NCBI GenBank assembly: GCA_000471925.1
Contig: CP006667.1
Location: 2,666,001 to 2,730,000, forward strand
Source of the DNA: Ralstonia pickettii DTP0602
Lineage (GTDB): Bacteria; Pseudomonadota; Gammaproteobacteria; Burkholderiales; Burkholderiaceae
Direction: 5' to 3'
DNA: 64,000 bases
In this document: positions 8,970-17,831 of the stretch, in pieces
How positions within the stretch are numbered: the stretch's first letter is position 1
How the letters are laid out: the number at the start of each line of letters is the position of its first letter
The notes under the pieces: generated by a model
What the model was told of the DNA's origin: nothing
What the model saw: the letters and a program-made list of their open reading frames with translations, nothing else
Databases searched by the model: none
Translations under genes and position numbers: made by a program

Positions 8970-10613
8970 ATGGGCACGTCCGTAAAGGTCAGCAATCTGC
9001 GCATCACCGCAGGCCAGGCGACGTTGGTAGATGGTGTGGACTTCGAGATCGAGCCCGGCAAGGTGCTGGCACTGATCGGTGAGTCCGGCTCGGGCAAGAC
9101 CACGACCGCGCTGGCGCTGATGGGCTTCGCGCGCCACGGCTGCGAGATCTCCGGCAGCATCCGGGTCGGCACCACCGACGTGCTGCACCTGTCGCCGGGC
9201 GAACAGCGCCGGCTGCGCGGGCGCGAGATCACCTATATCGCGCAGAGCGCGGCGGCCTCGTTCAACCCGTCGCGCACCATCATGGACCAGGTGGTCGAAC
9301 CGGCGCTGATCCACCGGCTCATGGATCGCAAGGCTGCCGAGAAGAAGGCGGTCGCGCTGTTCCGCGAACTGGCGCTGCCCGACCCTGATTCCATCGGCGA
9401 GCGCTACCCCCACCAGGTTTCCGGTGGCCAGCTACAGCGCCTGATGGCCGCAATGGCCCTGATCACCGATCCCGACCTGGTGATCCTGGACGAGCCGACC
9501 ACGGCACTGGACGTCACCACGCAGGTCGAAGTGCTGCGCGTGTTCCGACGCGCGGTGCAGGAACGCCGCACCACCGCGGTCTATGTCAGCCACGACCTGG
9601 CCGTGGTGGCCCAGGTGGCGGACCACATCCTGGTGCTGCGCGAAGGCAAGATGCGCGAGCTGGGCGAGACCGACCAGATCCTGTACCAGCCCGCCGACGA
9701 CTACACGCGCTGCCTGCTGGCCGCGGCGCGGCCGACCGAGCGTCCCGGCGCGCCGGTGGACCCGGACAAGAGCCCCCTGCTGCTCGAGGTCCGCGATCTT
9801 TCCGCCGGCTACGGTGCCGTCGATGCGCACGGGCAGCCGGCCTCGAAGATCCTGGAGGGCGTGGGCCTGAAGCTGTACCGGGGCCAGGCGATCGGCGTCA
9901 TCGGCGAGTCGGGTTCGGGCAAGACCACGCTGGCGCGCGCGATTGCCGGCCTGGTGGCGCCGTGCTGTGGCAGCATCGCGTTCAACGGCCGTCCGCTGAA
10001 GCCGACAGTGGCCGAACGCAGCCGCGATGAGCTGCGGCGCATCCAGATCGTGTTCCAGATGGCCGACACCGCGCTCAATCCCGCGCGCACCATCGAGGAG
10101 ATCCTGGCGCGGCCGCTGCAGTTCTTCCACGGCTTGCGCGGCGAAGCCCAGCGGGCGCGGATTCGCCAGTTGCTCGATCTGGTGCGGCTGCCGATCGGCG
10201 TGGCCCAGCGCACGCCCGGTGGCCTGTCCGGAGGGCAGAAGCAGCGCGTGAACCTGGCCCGGGCACTCGCGGCCGATCCTGAGCTGATCCTGTGCGACGA
10301 GATCACCTCGGCGCTGGACACCGTGGTCGGCGCGGCCATCCTCGACCTGATGGCCGAGCTGCGCAAGGAGCTGGGTGTCTCGTATCTCTTCATCAGCCAC
10401 GACCTGCACACCGTGCGCTCGATCTGCGACGAGATCGTGGTGATGCAGCATGGCCGCAAGCTGACCCAGGTCGCGCACCAGGACTACGACCGCGGTCCGC
10501 ACCACCCCTACTACGCGCTGCTGGCGCGCTCGGTGCCCGAGTTGCGCCGCGGCTGGATCGATGAAGTCGATCTCCATAGCGAAGGCGCAGTGGCCACCGC
10601 TGCCACCGCCTGA
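8970..10613 (+). CDS. ABC transporter ATPase with two nucleotide-binding domains, DppD-DppF fusion type (copy 1)
   Basis: A 547-residue fusion of two ATPase domains. Domain 1 has Walker A GESGSGKTT near residue 38, signature VSGGQLQRL near 151 and Walker B LVILDEPTTALD. Domain 2 repeats these: GESGSGKTT near 312, LSGGQKQR near 417 and LILCDEITSALD. It powers the two permeases. A CGGAG ribosome site precedes it within the permease 3' end. The last 12 or so residues differ from copy 2, because the duplicated block ends just inside the gene. Confidence 0.93.
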   Translation: MGTSVKVSNLRITAGQATLVDGVDFEIEPGKVLALIGESGSGKTTTALALMGFARHGCEISGSIRVGTTDVLHLSPGEQRRLRGREITYIAQSAAASFNPSRTIMDQVVEPALIHRLMDRKAAEKKAVALFRELALPDPDSIGERYPHQVSGGQLQRLMAAMALITDPDLVILDEPTTALDVTTQVEVLRVFRRAVQERRTTAVYVSHDLAVVAQVADHILVLREGKMRELGETDQILYQPADDYTRCLLAAARPTERPGAPVDPDKSPLLLEVRDLSAGYGAVDAHGQPASKILEGVGLKLYRGQAIGVIGESGSGKTTLARAIAGLVAPCCGSIAFNGRPLKPTVAERSRDELRRIQIVFQMADTALNPARTIEEILARPLQFFHGLRGEAQRARIRQLLDLVRLPIGVAQRTPGGLSGGQKQRVNLARALAADPELILCDEITSALDTVVGAAILDLMAELRKELGVSYLFISHDLHTVRSICDEIVVMQHGRKLTQVAHQDYDRGPHHPYYALLARSVPELRRGWIDEVDLHSEGAVATAATA

Positions 10614-10638
10614 CCCCATTCTTAAGGAGAGTTTGTTC

Positions 10639-12120
10639 ATGCCTTTGTCCCTACAGAACCAGACCTTGCTTCCCGGCCGCAACTATATCGGCGGCGAATG
10701 GTGCGGCGCGGCCGACGATCGCACACTGTCCGTGGCGGACCCCGCGACGGATGAAGTCTTTGCGGCGGTACCGGATAGCAGTGCGGCGGACGCACGCCGC
10801 GCCGTCGATGTCGCGCACGCAGCGTTCCCAAGCTGGCGCAAAACGCCGGCCAAGCAGCGCGCGCAGATCATCAAGCGCTGGAACGACCTGATCGTCAGCC
10901 ATGTGGAAGACCTTGGCCGCCTGATCTCGCGCGAGCAGGGCAAGCCATTGGCGGAAGGCAAAGGCGAGGTGCTGTACGCCGCGAGCTATGTCGAATGGTT
11001 TGCCGAAGAAGCCACCCGCGCCGATGGCGACGTGATCGCCGCGCCGGTCCCCGGTCGGCGCATGCTGGCACTGCGCGAGCCGGTTGGCGTCATCGCGGCG
11101 ATCACGCCGTGGAACTTCCCGGCTGCGATGATCGCGCGCAAGATCGCGCCGGCGCTGGCGGCCGGTTGCACGGTAGTGTGCAAACCTGCCGAGGATACGC
11201 CGCTCACCTCGCTGGCGCTGGTCAGGCTCGCGGAACAGGCGGGCGTGCCGCCGGGCGTGCTGAATATCGTCACCGCCTCGCGCGAGCGCGCGGCCGAAGT
11301 CGTCGACGTATGGCTGGACGATGCCCGGGTGCGCAAAATCACCTTTACCGGCTCGACCCCGGTAGGCAAGCACCTGGCGCGCCGCTCCGCCGATACACTG
11401 AAGAAGCTGTCGCTGGAACTGGGCGGCAATGCCCCGTTTATCGTGTTCGACGATGCCGACCTCGACGCCGCCGTCGACGGCCTGATGGTTTCCAAGTTCC
11501 GCAACGGCGGGCAGACCTGCGTGTGCCCGAACCGCATCTATGTCCAGGACAAGGTGCATGACGCCTTCGTCGACAAGCTTGCCGCCCGCGTTGGCGCGCT
11601 GGTAGTCGCCCCTGCCACCAATCCCGCCGCGCAGATCGGTCCGATGATCAACGCGCGGGCGGTCGACAAGATCGAGCGTCATGTGAAGAACGCGGTCAGC
11701 CGCGGTGCGCGCGTGGTCGTTGGCGGCGAGCGCATCCGCAACGAGCAGTGCCCGGGGCCGAACTACTATGCGCCCACCGTGCTGGCCGACGTGGATGCGT
11801 CCATGGACTGCTCCTGCGAGGAGACCTTCGGGCCGGTTGCGCCGGTCACGCGCTTCGGTACCGAGGCGGACGTGGTCGCGGCAGCAAATGCGACCCCGTT
11901 TGGGCTGGCGGCGTATTTCTACTCGAATGACGTGCGGCGGATCTGGCGCCTTGCCGATGCGCTCGAGTCGGGCATTGTCGGTATCAACGAGGGAGCGCTG
12001 GCCGCGGAAGCGGCGCCTTTTGGCGGCGTGAAGGACTCGGGCTACGGGCGCGAAGGGTCTCGCTATGGGCTCGAAGAGTACATGCATATCAAGTACGTCT
12101 GCCAGGGGCTGCTGGACTGA
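10639..12120 (+). CDS. NAD(P)-dependent aldehyde dehydrogenase, succinate-semialdehyde dehydrogenase-like
   Basis: A 493-residue enzyme of normal ALDH length; the ATG at 10639 follows AAGGAGA with good spacing. It has TPWNFPAAM near residue 155, the glutamate motif LELGGNAPFIVF near 255 and the catalytic cysteine in GGQTCVCPNR near 290. The closest general family is GabD-like semialdehyde dehydrogenases. It follows the ABC transporter by 25 bases, so it probably oxidises the aldehyde made from the imported compound. The matching position in the second cluster (after 45571) has no ALDH, only the palindromic repeat that also follows this gene. Confidence 0.9.
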   Translation: MPLSLQNQTLLPGRNYIGGEWCGAADDRTLSVADPATDEVFAAVPDSSAADARRAVDVAHAAFPSWRKTPAKQRAQIIKRWNDLIVSHVEDLGRLISREQGKPLAEGKGEVLYAASYVEWFAEEATRADGDVIAAPVPGRRMLALREPVGVIAAITPWNFPAAMIARKIAPALAAGCTVVCKPAEDTPLTSLALVRLAEQAGVPPGVLNIVTASRERAAEVVDVWLDDARVRKITFTGSTPVGKHLARRSADTLKKLSLELGGNAPFIVFDDADLDAAVDGLMVSKFRNGGQTCVCPNRIYVQDKVHDAFVDKLAARVGALVVAPATNPAAQIGPMINARAVDKIERHVKNAVSRGARVVVGGERIRNEQCPGPNYYAPTVLADVDASMDCSCEETFGPVAPVTRFGTEADVVAAANATPFGLAAYFYSNDVRRIWRLADALESGIVGINEGALAAEAAPFGGVKDSGYGREGSRYGLEEYMHIKYVCQGLLD

Positions 12121-12163
12121 GCTGTCGCGAAGCCACCGGGTCTTGAACTACCTTTTGGGTGCT

Positions 12164-12282
12164 CCCTCTCCCGCTTGCGGGAGAGGGTTGGGGAGAGGGC
12201 CGGCATGTCGACGAAGTCAAGCGCTGTGGTATGCCACCGCCTGCCCTCTCCCCCGCCCCTCTCCCGCAAGCGGGAGAGGGGC
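12164..12282. repeat. Dispersed palindromic repeat (CTCTCCCGC family), element R1
   Basis: A perfect hairpin at 12164-12187 (CCCTCTCCCGC, its complement, CT/TG centre) and another at 12255-12282 flank a spacer with a further inverted GGGGAGAGGG/CCCTCTCCCC pair. The same build recurs at 25266-26895 (split by an IS) and 54672-54800, with a single hairpin at 45599-45625. Elements of this type are common between genes in Cupriavidus-like genomes. Confidence 0.85.
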
Positions 12283-12319
12283 GCAAACCGGCAGCCCATA
12301 AAAGTCTCTCAGCAATCCC

Positions 12320-12341
12320 GCGGCCGGCGCAAGCCGGCCGC
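12320..12341 (+). terminator. GC-rich stem-loop, probable terminator after aldehyde dehydrogenase
   Basis: GCGGCCGGC, GCAA loop, GCCGGCCGC, followed by TTTGCATTT. The 9-base stem and GNRA-like loop with a weak T tract suggest an intrinsic terminator for the transporter/aldehyde dehydrogenase operon. A related GCCGGC-loop-GCCGGC stem follows the second ATPase copy near 45660-45680. Confidence 0.6.
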
Positions 12342-12548
12342 TTTGCATTTAGAGCCCCCCAGCAAGCTCCTCATCCATCCCATCGAAGGAACTGCTGTTC
12401 CTCCCGCCACAACAGAATTCACTGCTGATCCAGGCCCAGAATTCGGTAAGAGCGCGACGACCCTCGTCCCTATACTGGTCCCGGTGATTGCCAGAAAGCG
12501 TTGGCGATAGAACCCCAGCAGGCTTCGACCGTACCGCCCACGAATTCC

Positions 12549-15506
12549 ATGAAAGCGATGCCCCAACGCCAGCCCAGTGCCCCCGCCGACCTCAATGCGC
12601 TGCTGCGATTGCGCACGCGCCTGGAAGCCGAAACCACGGCGGAAGTGCGCTTCGACGCAGTCACGCGCGCCATCTACGCATCGGAAGCCTCGAATTATCG
12701 ACAGGTCCCCCTTGGCGTCGTCATTCCGAAGTCTGTCAAAGACCTGGAGACCACCGTGCGCCTGTGCGGCGAGCTCGGCGTGGCCATGGTGCCGCGCGGC
12801 GCGGGTACCTCGATGAGCGGCCAGTCGGTCAACGTTGCTGTCTGCATCGACCATTCCAAGTACCTGCACGCGGTTGAGCTGGTCGATCCGGCCCAACGCA
12901 TCGGCCGCGTGCAACCCGGCGTCATCTGCGACCACCTGAAGCAGGCCGCCGCTGCGCACGGCCTCACCTTTGGCCCGGATCCGGCCACCCACAGCCGCTG
13001 CACGCTGGGCGGCATGATCGGCAACAACTCATGCGGCGCCCATTCGGTGATGGCTGGCAAGACCGTCGAGAACATCGAGCGACTGGAGATCGTGACCGCC
13101 ACCGGCGCGCGCTTCTGGGTCGGCGCCACCGACGAGGCCGCGTATGCCGAACATCTGGCGGCAGGCGGGGAACAGGCGCGCATCGTCAAGTCCCTGCGCG
13201 AACTGGCCGAGCGCTATGCGGACGATATCCGCGCCGGCTTCCCGCGGCTCAAGCGCCGTGTCTCGGGCTACAACCTCGACCAGTTGCTGCCGGAAAACGG
13301 CTTCCACATCGCCCGCGCCCTGGTGGGGTCCGAGGGGACCTGCGCTACCGTGCTGCGTGCCGACACGTCGCTGGTGGAGGGACTGCCCGAGCGCGTACTG
13401 CTGGTGCTCGGCTTCGATACCATCTTCGATGCCGCCGACTGCGTGCCCGAGCTGCTGCCGCTCGGACCGATCGCAATGGAAGGCCTGGACACCGGCATCA
13501 TCGGCGGACTGAAGCAACTCGGACTGAAGCTCGACGACATCGCCGAGCTGCCGGCCGGCAATGCCTGGCTGATGGTGGAGTTCGGTGCTGCCCTGCGCGA
13601 CCAGGCCCGCGAACTGGCGGCCCGCGCCGCCAGCGCGGCACGCTCGTTCCCTACGCAGCCGAATGTAAGGCTGGTCGACGATCCCTCGCTGATGGGACGC
13701 CTCTGGGCCATCCGCGAGACCGGGGCTTCGGCAACGTCATTGTCGACCGTTCCCGGACAACCCGATCCCACCGTGGGCTGGGAAGATGCCGCGGTCGAGC
13801 CGGCCCGGCTTGGCGCCTACCTGAGGGAATTCTCCGCCCTGGTCGAACACTATGGCTACAAGACCAATATGTACGGCCACTTTGGCGATGGCTGCATTCA
13901 TTCGCGCATCACCTTCGACCTGCGTTCCCCCACAGGCGTTGGCGACTGGCGTCGGTTCCTGGCGGAAGCCGCCGCGCTGGTCGTCAAGTACCAGGGCTCA
14001 TTGTCCGGCGAGCATGGCGACGGCCAGGCAAAGGGAGAGTTCCTGCCCCTGATGTTCACGCCCCGGCTGATGCAGGCATTCCGCGAGTTCAAGGCCATCT
14101 GGGACCCGAACGGCCTGATGAACCCCGGCAAGCTGATCGATGCAATGCCGGTGGACGCCAACCTGCGCATGGGTCCGTCATACCGGCAGGATCAGGCAAC
14201 CAGCGTCTTCACCTACCCGATGGGCGATGGCCCGGGCACCGGCTTTGGCCGCGAAACCGAGCGCTGCATCGGCATGGGCAAGTGCCGGTCGCTCGATGGC
14301 GGCACCATGTGCCCCAGCTTCAAGGCCACCCGTGAAGAGCGCTACGCCACGCGCGGCCGCGCACGCCTGTTCTTCGAGATGCTCAACGGCGAGGTCATCA
14401 GCGAGACCCGTGACGGCGAGGCGGTCAAGGACTCGATGGACCTGTGCCTGTCGTGCAAGGGCTGCAAGCACGACTGTCCGACGCATGTCGATATCCCCAA
14501 GTACCGCAGCGAGTTCCTGTATCGCTACTACAAGCGGCGCCTGCGCGCGCCAATGGATGCCGCAATCGGGCGCCTGGGGCAATGGCTGCCCACGGCCACG
14601 CGCGCGGCTGGTCTGCTCAATGCCCTGATGCGCAATCCGCTGACCCGGCGCGTTGGCCACGCTTTCGGCCTGGCGCGCTCGGCCGTGTTCCCCGAGATCG
14701 CCGCCACCGCATTCCGCCGCACCGGCACAGCGACACGCCTGCGGCAGGCCGGCACGCGGCCGTACGGCCAGCGCGACGTCGTCATATGGACCGATACCTT
14801 CAATAACGGCTTCACCCCGCATGTGCTCGAGGCCGCCGTCGCGGTGGTCGAGCGGCAAGGATGGAACGCGCGGCTGAGCACGCGCCACGTCTGCTGCGGC
14901 CGACCGTTCTATGACGTCGGCATGCTGGACCAGGCGCGCCGCAACCTGCTCGAGATCCTGGACGTACTGTCCGCGCCGATTGCCGCCGGCGTTCCGGTGC
15001 TGGTGCTGGAACCAAGCTGCCTGTCGGTGTTCCGGGATGAAATGCCGGCCCTGCTGCCTGACGACCCGCGCGCCAAAGCGCTGGCAGCACTGACGGTCAC
15101 GATGGCCGAGTTCGCCACCCGCGCCGGCATGGCGCTGGACAACGATGCCGAGGTCCACCTGCACGCCCACTGCCATCACCGCGCCTGCGGCGGCACGGCG
15201 GCGGAGCGCCAGCTTGGCGCAAGCGTCCTCGACACCGGTTGTTGCGGGATGGCCGGCGCCTTTGGCTATCACCGCAAGACAGCCGAGCTGTCGCGGCGGA
15301 TTGGCGAGAGCACGCTGCAGCCAAAGCTTGCCGCACTCCCGGCCGATGCGCTGGTTGCCGCGGACGGCTTCAGCTGCCGCACCCAGATCCGCAAGCTGAC
15401 CGGACGCGAACCGCGCCACCTCGCAGAGATCCTTGCCGACTCCAACCCTTCGCAACCACACCGCGACACCGACTTCGCGGAACCTGAAAGAGGCGTAACG
15501 CAATGA
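12549..15506 (+). CDS. FAD-linked D-2-hydroxyacid (D-lactate/D-2-hydroxyglutarate type) dehydrogenase with C-terminal Fe-S domain
   Basis: A 985-residue fusion protein from the ATG at 12549 (12558 is an alternative). It starts with an FAD-binding PCMH domain (about residues 50-270; VPRGAGTSMSGQSV and GGMIGNNSCGAHS) and continues with the FAD oxidase C-terminal domain, whose metal/substrate motif GEHGDGQAKGEFL lies near 490. Two Fe-S cysteine clusters (CIGMGKC...C and CLSCKGCKHDC, about 575-655) and a CCG-type heterodisulfide-reductase-like C-terminus follow. This is the build of E. coli YdiJ, a D-2-hydroxyglutarate dehydrogenase. It would pass electrons to the respiratory chain or a cytochrome. 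Its stop overlaps the aminotransferase start, so the two are co-translated. The exact hydroxyacid is not certain. Confidence 0.88.
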   Translation: MKAMPQRQPSAPADLNALLRLRTRLEAETTAEVRFDAVTRAIYASEASNYRQVPLGVVIPKSVKDLETTVRLCGELGVAMVPRGAGTSMSGQSVNVAVCIDHSKYLHAVELVDPAQRIGRVQPGVICDHLKQAAAAHGLTFGPDPATHSRCTLGGMIGNNSCGAHSVMAGKTVENIERLEIVTATGARFWVGATDEAAYAEHLAAGGEQARIVKSLRELAERYADDIRAGFPRLKRRVSGYNLDQLLPENGFHIARALVGSEGTCATVLRADTSLVEGLPERVLLVLGFDTIFDAADCVPELLPLGPIAMEGLDTGIIGGLKQLGLKLDDIAELPAGNAWLMVEFGAALRDQARELAARAASAARSFPTQPNVRLVDDPSLMGRLWAIRETGASATSLSTVPGQPDPTVGWEDAAVEPARLGAYLREFSALVEHYGYKTNMYGHFGDGCIHSRITFDLRSPTGVGDWRRFLAEAAALVVKYQGSLSGEHGDGQAKGEFLPLMFTPRLMQAFREFKAIWDPNGLMNPGKLIDAMPVDANLRMGPSYRQDQATSVFTYPMGDGPGTGFGRETERCIGMGKCRSLDGGTMCPSFKATREERYATRGRARLFFEMLNGEVISETRDGEAVKDSMDLCLSCKGCKHDCPTHVDIPKYRSEFLYRYYKRRLRAPMDAAIGRLGQWLPTATRAAGLLNALMRNPLTRRVGHAFGLARSAVFPEIAATAFRRTGTATRLRQAGTRPYGQRDVVIWTDTFNNGFTPHVLEAAVAVVERQGWNARLSTRHVCCGRPFYDVGMLDQARRNLLEILDVLSAPIAAGVPVLVLEPSCLSVFRDEMPALLPDDPRAKALAALTVTMAEFATRAGMALDNDAEVHLHAHCHHRACGGTAAERQLGASVLDTGCCGMAGAFGYHRKTAELSRRIGESTLQPKLAALPADALVAADGFSCRTQIRKLTGREPRHLAEILADSNPSQPHRDTDFAEPERGVTQ

Positions 15507-16795
15507 CCCAGTCCAACCAGGCCCATATCGCGGCCCGCACCCAACATGTTCCGCATGGCGTCGTCACCGCCCATCCGATCTTTGCCGACAAGGCCGAAGG
15601 CTCGTTCCTGTGGGATGTGGAAGGACGTCGCTATATCGATTTCGTCGGCGGCATCGGCGTGCAGAATATCGGCCATAACCACCCCAAGGTCGTCGAGGCG
15701 GTGCGCAGGCAACTGGGTCGGGTGACGCACGCAGCGTTCCAGGTGGTCGGCTATGACGTCTATGTCGAGCTGGCCGCGCGGCTGAACAAGCTGGTCGGCG
15801 GCGCCGAACACTACAAGACGCTGTTCGCGACAACCGGCGCGGAAGCGGTGGAGAACGCGGTCAAGATCGCGCGCGCCTACCGCAATGTGCCGGGGATCAT
15901 CGCGTTCCGCGGCGGCTTCCACGGGCGCACGCTGCTCGGCTCGACGCTGACCGGCATGAGCACGCCGTACAAGCAGAACTTCGGGCCGCTGGCCGGCGAC
16001 GTCTATCACACGCCCTATCCCGATGAATTCCGCGGTTTCTCCGGCGCGGATGCGATCCGCGCACTGGAAGACCTCTTTGCCACGCAGATCGCCCCGGATC
16101 GCATCGCGGCCATCATCCTGGAACCGGTGCAAGGCGACGGCGGCTTCCTGCCGGCCGGCAACGAGTTCCTGCAGGCCCTGCGCGCGCTGACCCGCAAGCA
16201 TGGCATCGTGCTGATCCTGGATGAGATCCAGGCCGGATTCGGCCGGACCGGCAAGATGTTCGGCTTCCAGCATGCGGGCATCCAGCCGGACCTGGTCACG
16301 GTCGCGAAGAGCCTGGCCGGCGGCATGCCGCTGTCCGGCGTGGTCGGGCGTGCCGAGATCATGGACGCGCCGGCACCCGGCGGGCTGGGCGGCACGTATG
16401 CGGGCAATCCGCTCGCCTGCGCCGCAGCGCTGGCGGTGCTCGACCTGTTCGAGGAAGAACAGTTGCTCGCCAGTGCGCTCGCACTGGCTGAAACGCTGCG
16501 CGCGGGGCTCGACCAGCTCGCGCGCGAGTTTCCCGCCATCGGGACCGTGCGCGGCGTTGGCGCGATGCTGGCGCTGGAGTTCGTCAAGGACAGCGATCCG
16601 TTCCAGCCCGACGCGACATTCGCTCAAGCAGTGATCGACCGCTGCCGCGAGCGCGGCCTGCTGGTGATCAAGTGCGGCGTGCATCGGAACAACGTGCGCC
16701 TGCTGGCGCCGCTCAACACCTCCTCGGAAACGGCGCAGGAAGCCCTGGAGATCTTGCGCGCCGCGATTGCGCAAACCAGCAACGAGGCCCGGTAA
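15503..16795 (+). CDS. gabT: 4-aminobutyrate (class III) aminotransferase
   Basis: A 430-residue fold-type I PLP enzyme. The conserved LILDEIQAGFGRTGKMF lies near residue 236 and the PLP lysine in TVAKSLAGGMPLS near 270, with the GGTYAGNPLACAAALAVLD stretch typical of GabT/5-aminovalerate transaminases following. The ATG overlaps the upstream dehydrogenase stop (ATGA), implying coupled translation. It would convert an omega-amino acid plus 2-oxoglutarate to a semialdehyde plus glutamate, which the ALDH upstream could oxidise. The substrate could be GABA or 5-aminovalerate. Confidence 0.88.
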   Translation: MTQSNQAHIAARTQHVPHGVVTAHPIFADKAEGSFLWDVEGRRYIDFVGGIGVQNIGHNHPKVVEAVRRQLGRVTHAAFQVVGYDVYVELAARLNKLVGGAEHYKTLFATTGAEAVENAVKIARAYRNVPGIIAFRGGFHGRTLLGSTLTGMSTPYKQNFGPLAGDVYHTPYPDEFRGFSGADAIRALEDLFATQIAPDRIAAIILEPVQGDGGFLPAGNEFLQALRALTRKHGIVLILDEIQAGFGRTGKMFGFQHAGIQPDLVTVAKSLAGGMPLSGVVGRAEIMDAPAPGGLGGTYAGNPLACAAALAVLDLFEEEQLLASALALAETLRAGLDQLAREFPAIGTVRGVGAMLALEFVKDSDPFQPDATFAQAVIDRCRERGLLVIKCGVHRNNVRLLAPLNTSSETAQEALEILRAAIAQTSNEAR

Positions 16796-16968
16796 TACGC
16801 CGCCCTCGCCGGGTCCGGCGGACAACAGCGGGCCCGGGCGAAGTATGATTGGGACGCCTCCGCCTGGAGGCCGCCCCTGTCCCGCATACCAGCCGAGGCT
16901 GCAGGGAGCGTGACCGCGGCGACGCCATCGGGAGCCGCCGTATCGAGTCCTCGCATGGGAGCTAACAC

Positions 16969-17769
16969 GTGAAATTCCTGATTGCGCCAGTCTTGGCGCT
17001 GCTGTCGTCCGTGGCTGCGGCACAAACGGTGTCCGCCGTACCAACGAACCCGCCCACCTCACCGTCTGCCCTGAACCGGGTCGCCCAGAGCGGCACCCTG
17101 CGCGTATGTACGCCGGGTGACTACAAGCCTTTCAGCTTCCAGCGCCCGGACGGGAGTTTCGAAGGACTGGATGTGGACCTGATGGGCTCGCTCGCGACGG
17201 CGCTCGGCGCCAGGCCGCAATTCGTCAAGACTACCTGGGCGAACCTGATGCCCGACTTTGTCGCGGGCAAATGCGATATTGCGGCCGGCGGCATCTCGGT
17301 CACGCTGGAGCGCCAGAAGCTCGCCTTCTTCAGCGCGCCCTATATGGTCAACGGCAAGACGCCGATCGCGCGCTGCGAGAATGCGGCGAAGTACCAGAGC
17401 GTCGAGGCCATCAACCGGCCGGAGGTGCGCGTCATCGCCAATCCCGGCGGCAGCAACGAGCGCTTTGCCAAGACGCGGCTGCAACGTGCCCAGCTCACCG
17501 TCCACCGCGACAACCTCACCATCTTCGACGAACTGATCGCCGGCCGGGCCGATGTCTTTGTCACCGAGGCGGCGGAGGCCGTGGCGCAAAGCCGGATTCA
17601 TCCGGAGCTTTGCGCCATCAACCCGGAGCAGCCGCTGCAATACGCGGAGATGGCCTTCCTGCTGCCCAACGGGGACACGGTATTCAAGGGCTTTGTCGAC
17701 CAATGGCTGCACCTGGCCAGGGCAGGCGGTGACTACCAGGTGCATGCGGCCAAGTGGCTCGGCAAATAA
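16969..17769 (+). CDS. Periplasmic cyclohexadienyl dehydratase-like / family 3 binding protein
   Basis: A 266-residue protein with a cleavable signal peptide (hydrophobic residues 3-18 ending AAAQ). The body resembles, from memory, the periplasmic cyclohexadienyl (arogenate/prephenate) dehydratase PheC: TPGDYKPFSF, ISVTLERQKLAFFSAPYM, GKTPIARC, NPGGSNERFA and FVDQWLHLA all match family landmarks. PheC is itself derived from amino-acid ABC binding proteins, so a binding-protein role is the alternative. No permease or ATPase gene of the matching type is adjacent, which favours the enzyme. It is convergent with the next gene. Confidence 0.7.
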   Translation: MKFLIAPVLALLSSVAAAQTVSAVPTNPPTSPSALNRVAQSGTLRVCTPGDYKPFSFQRPDGSFEGLDVDLMGSLATALGARPQFVKTTWANLMPDFVAGKCDIAAGGISVTLERQKLAFFSAPYMVNGKTPIARCENAAKYQSVEAINRPEVRVIANPGGSNERFAKTRLQRAQLTVHRDNLTIFDELIAGRADVFVTEAAEAVAQSRIHPELCAINPEQPLQYAEMAFLLPNGDTVFKGFVDQWLHLARAGGDYQVHAAKWLGK

Positions 17770-17831
17770 GCCTGGCCCAACCGCGCAGGGGCGCAGGCGG
17801 AAACCTTGCGCAACAAGGCCCGCCCGCCCCG

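Larger units (their letters stand above)
7097..10577 (+). repeat. Duplicated ABC transporter core, copy 1
   Basis: About 3.48 kb that matches 42010-45490 base for base at a constant offset of 34913. The few differences I found are all in the first 300 bases (for example 7268 region T/S codon change and silent changes near 7320 and 7395). Identity stops abruptly inside the 3' end of the ATPase gene just after base 10577. It covers both permeases and nearly all of the ATPase. Confidence 0.93.
12121..12548. other. Intergenic region with palindromic repeats and a terminator
   Basis: A 428-base gene-free stretch. It holds a two-hairpin CTCTCCCGC repeat (12164-12282), a strong GC stem-loop (12320-12341), and a stretch near 12418-12437 loosely resembling the motif found upstream of the GNAT genes. 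The rest shows nothing I can identify. It must also contain the promoter for the downstream dehydrogenase. Confidence 0.5.
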
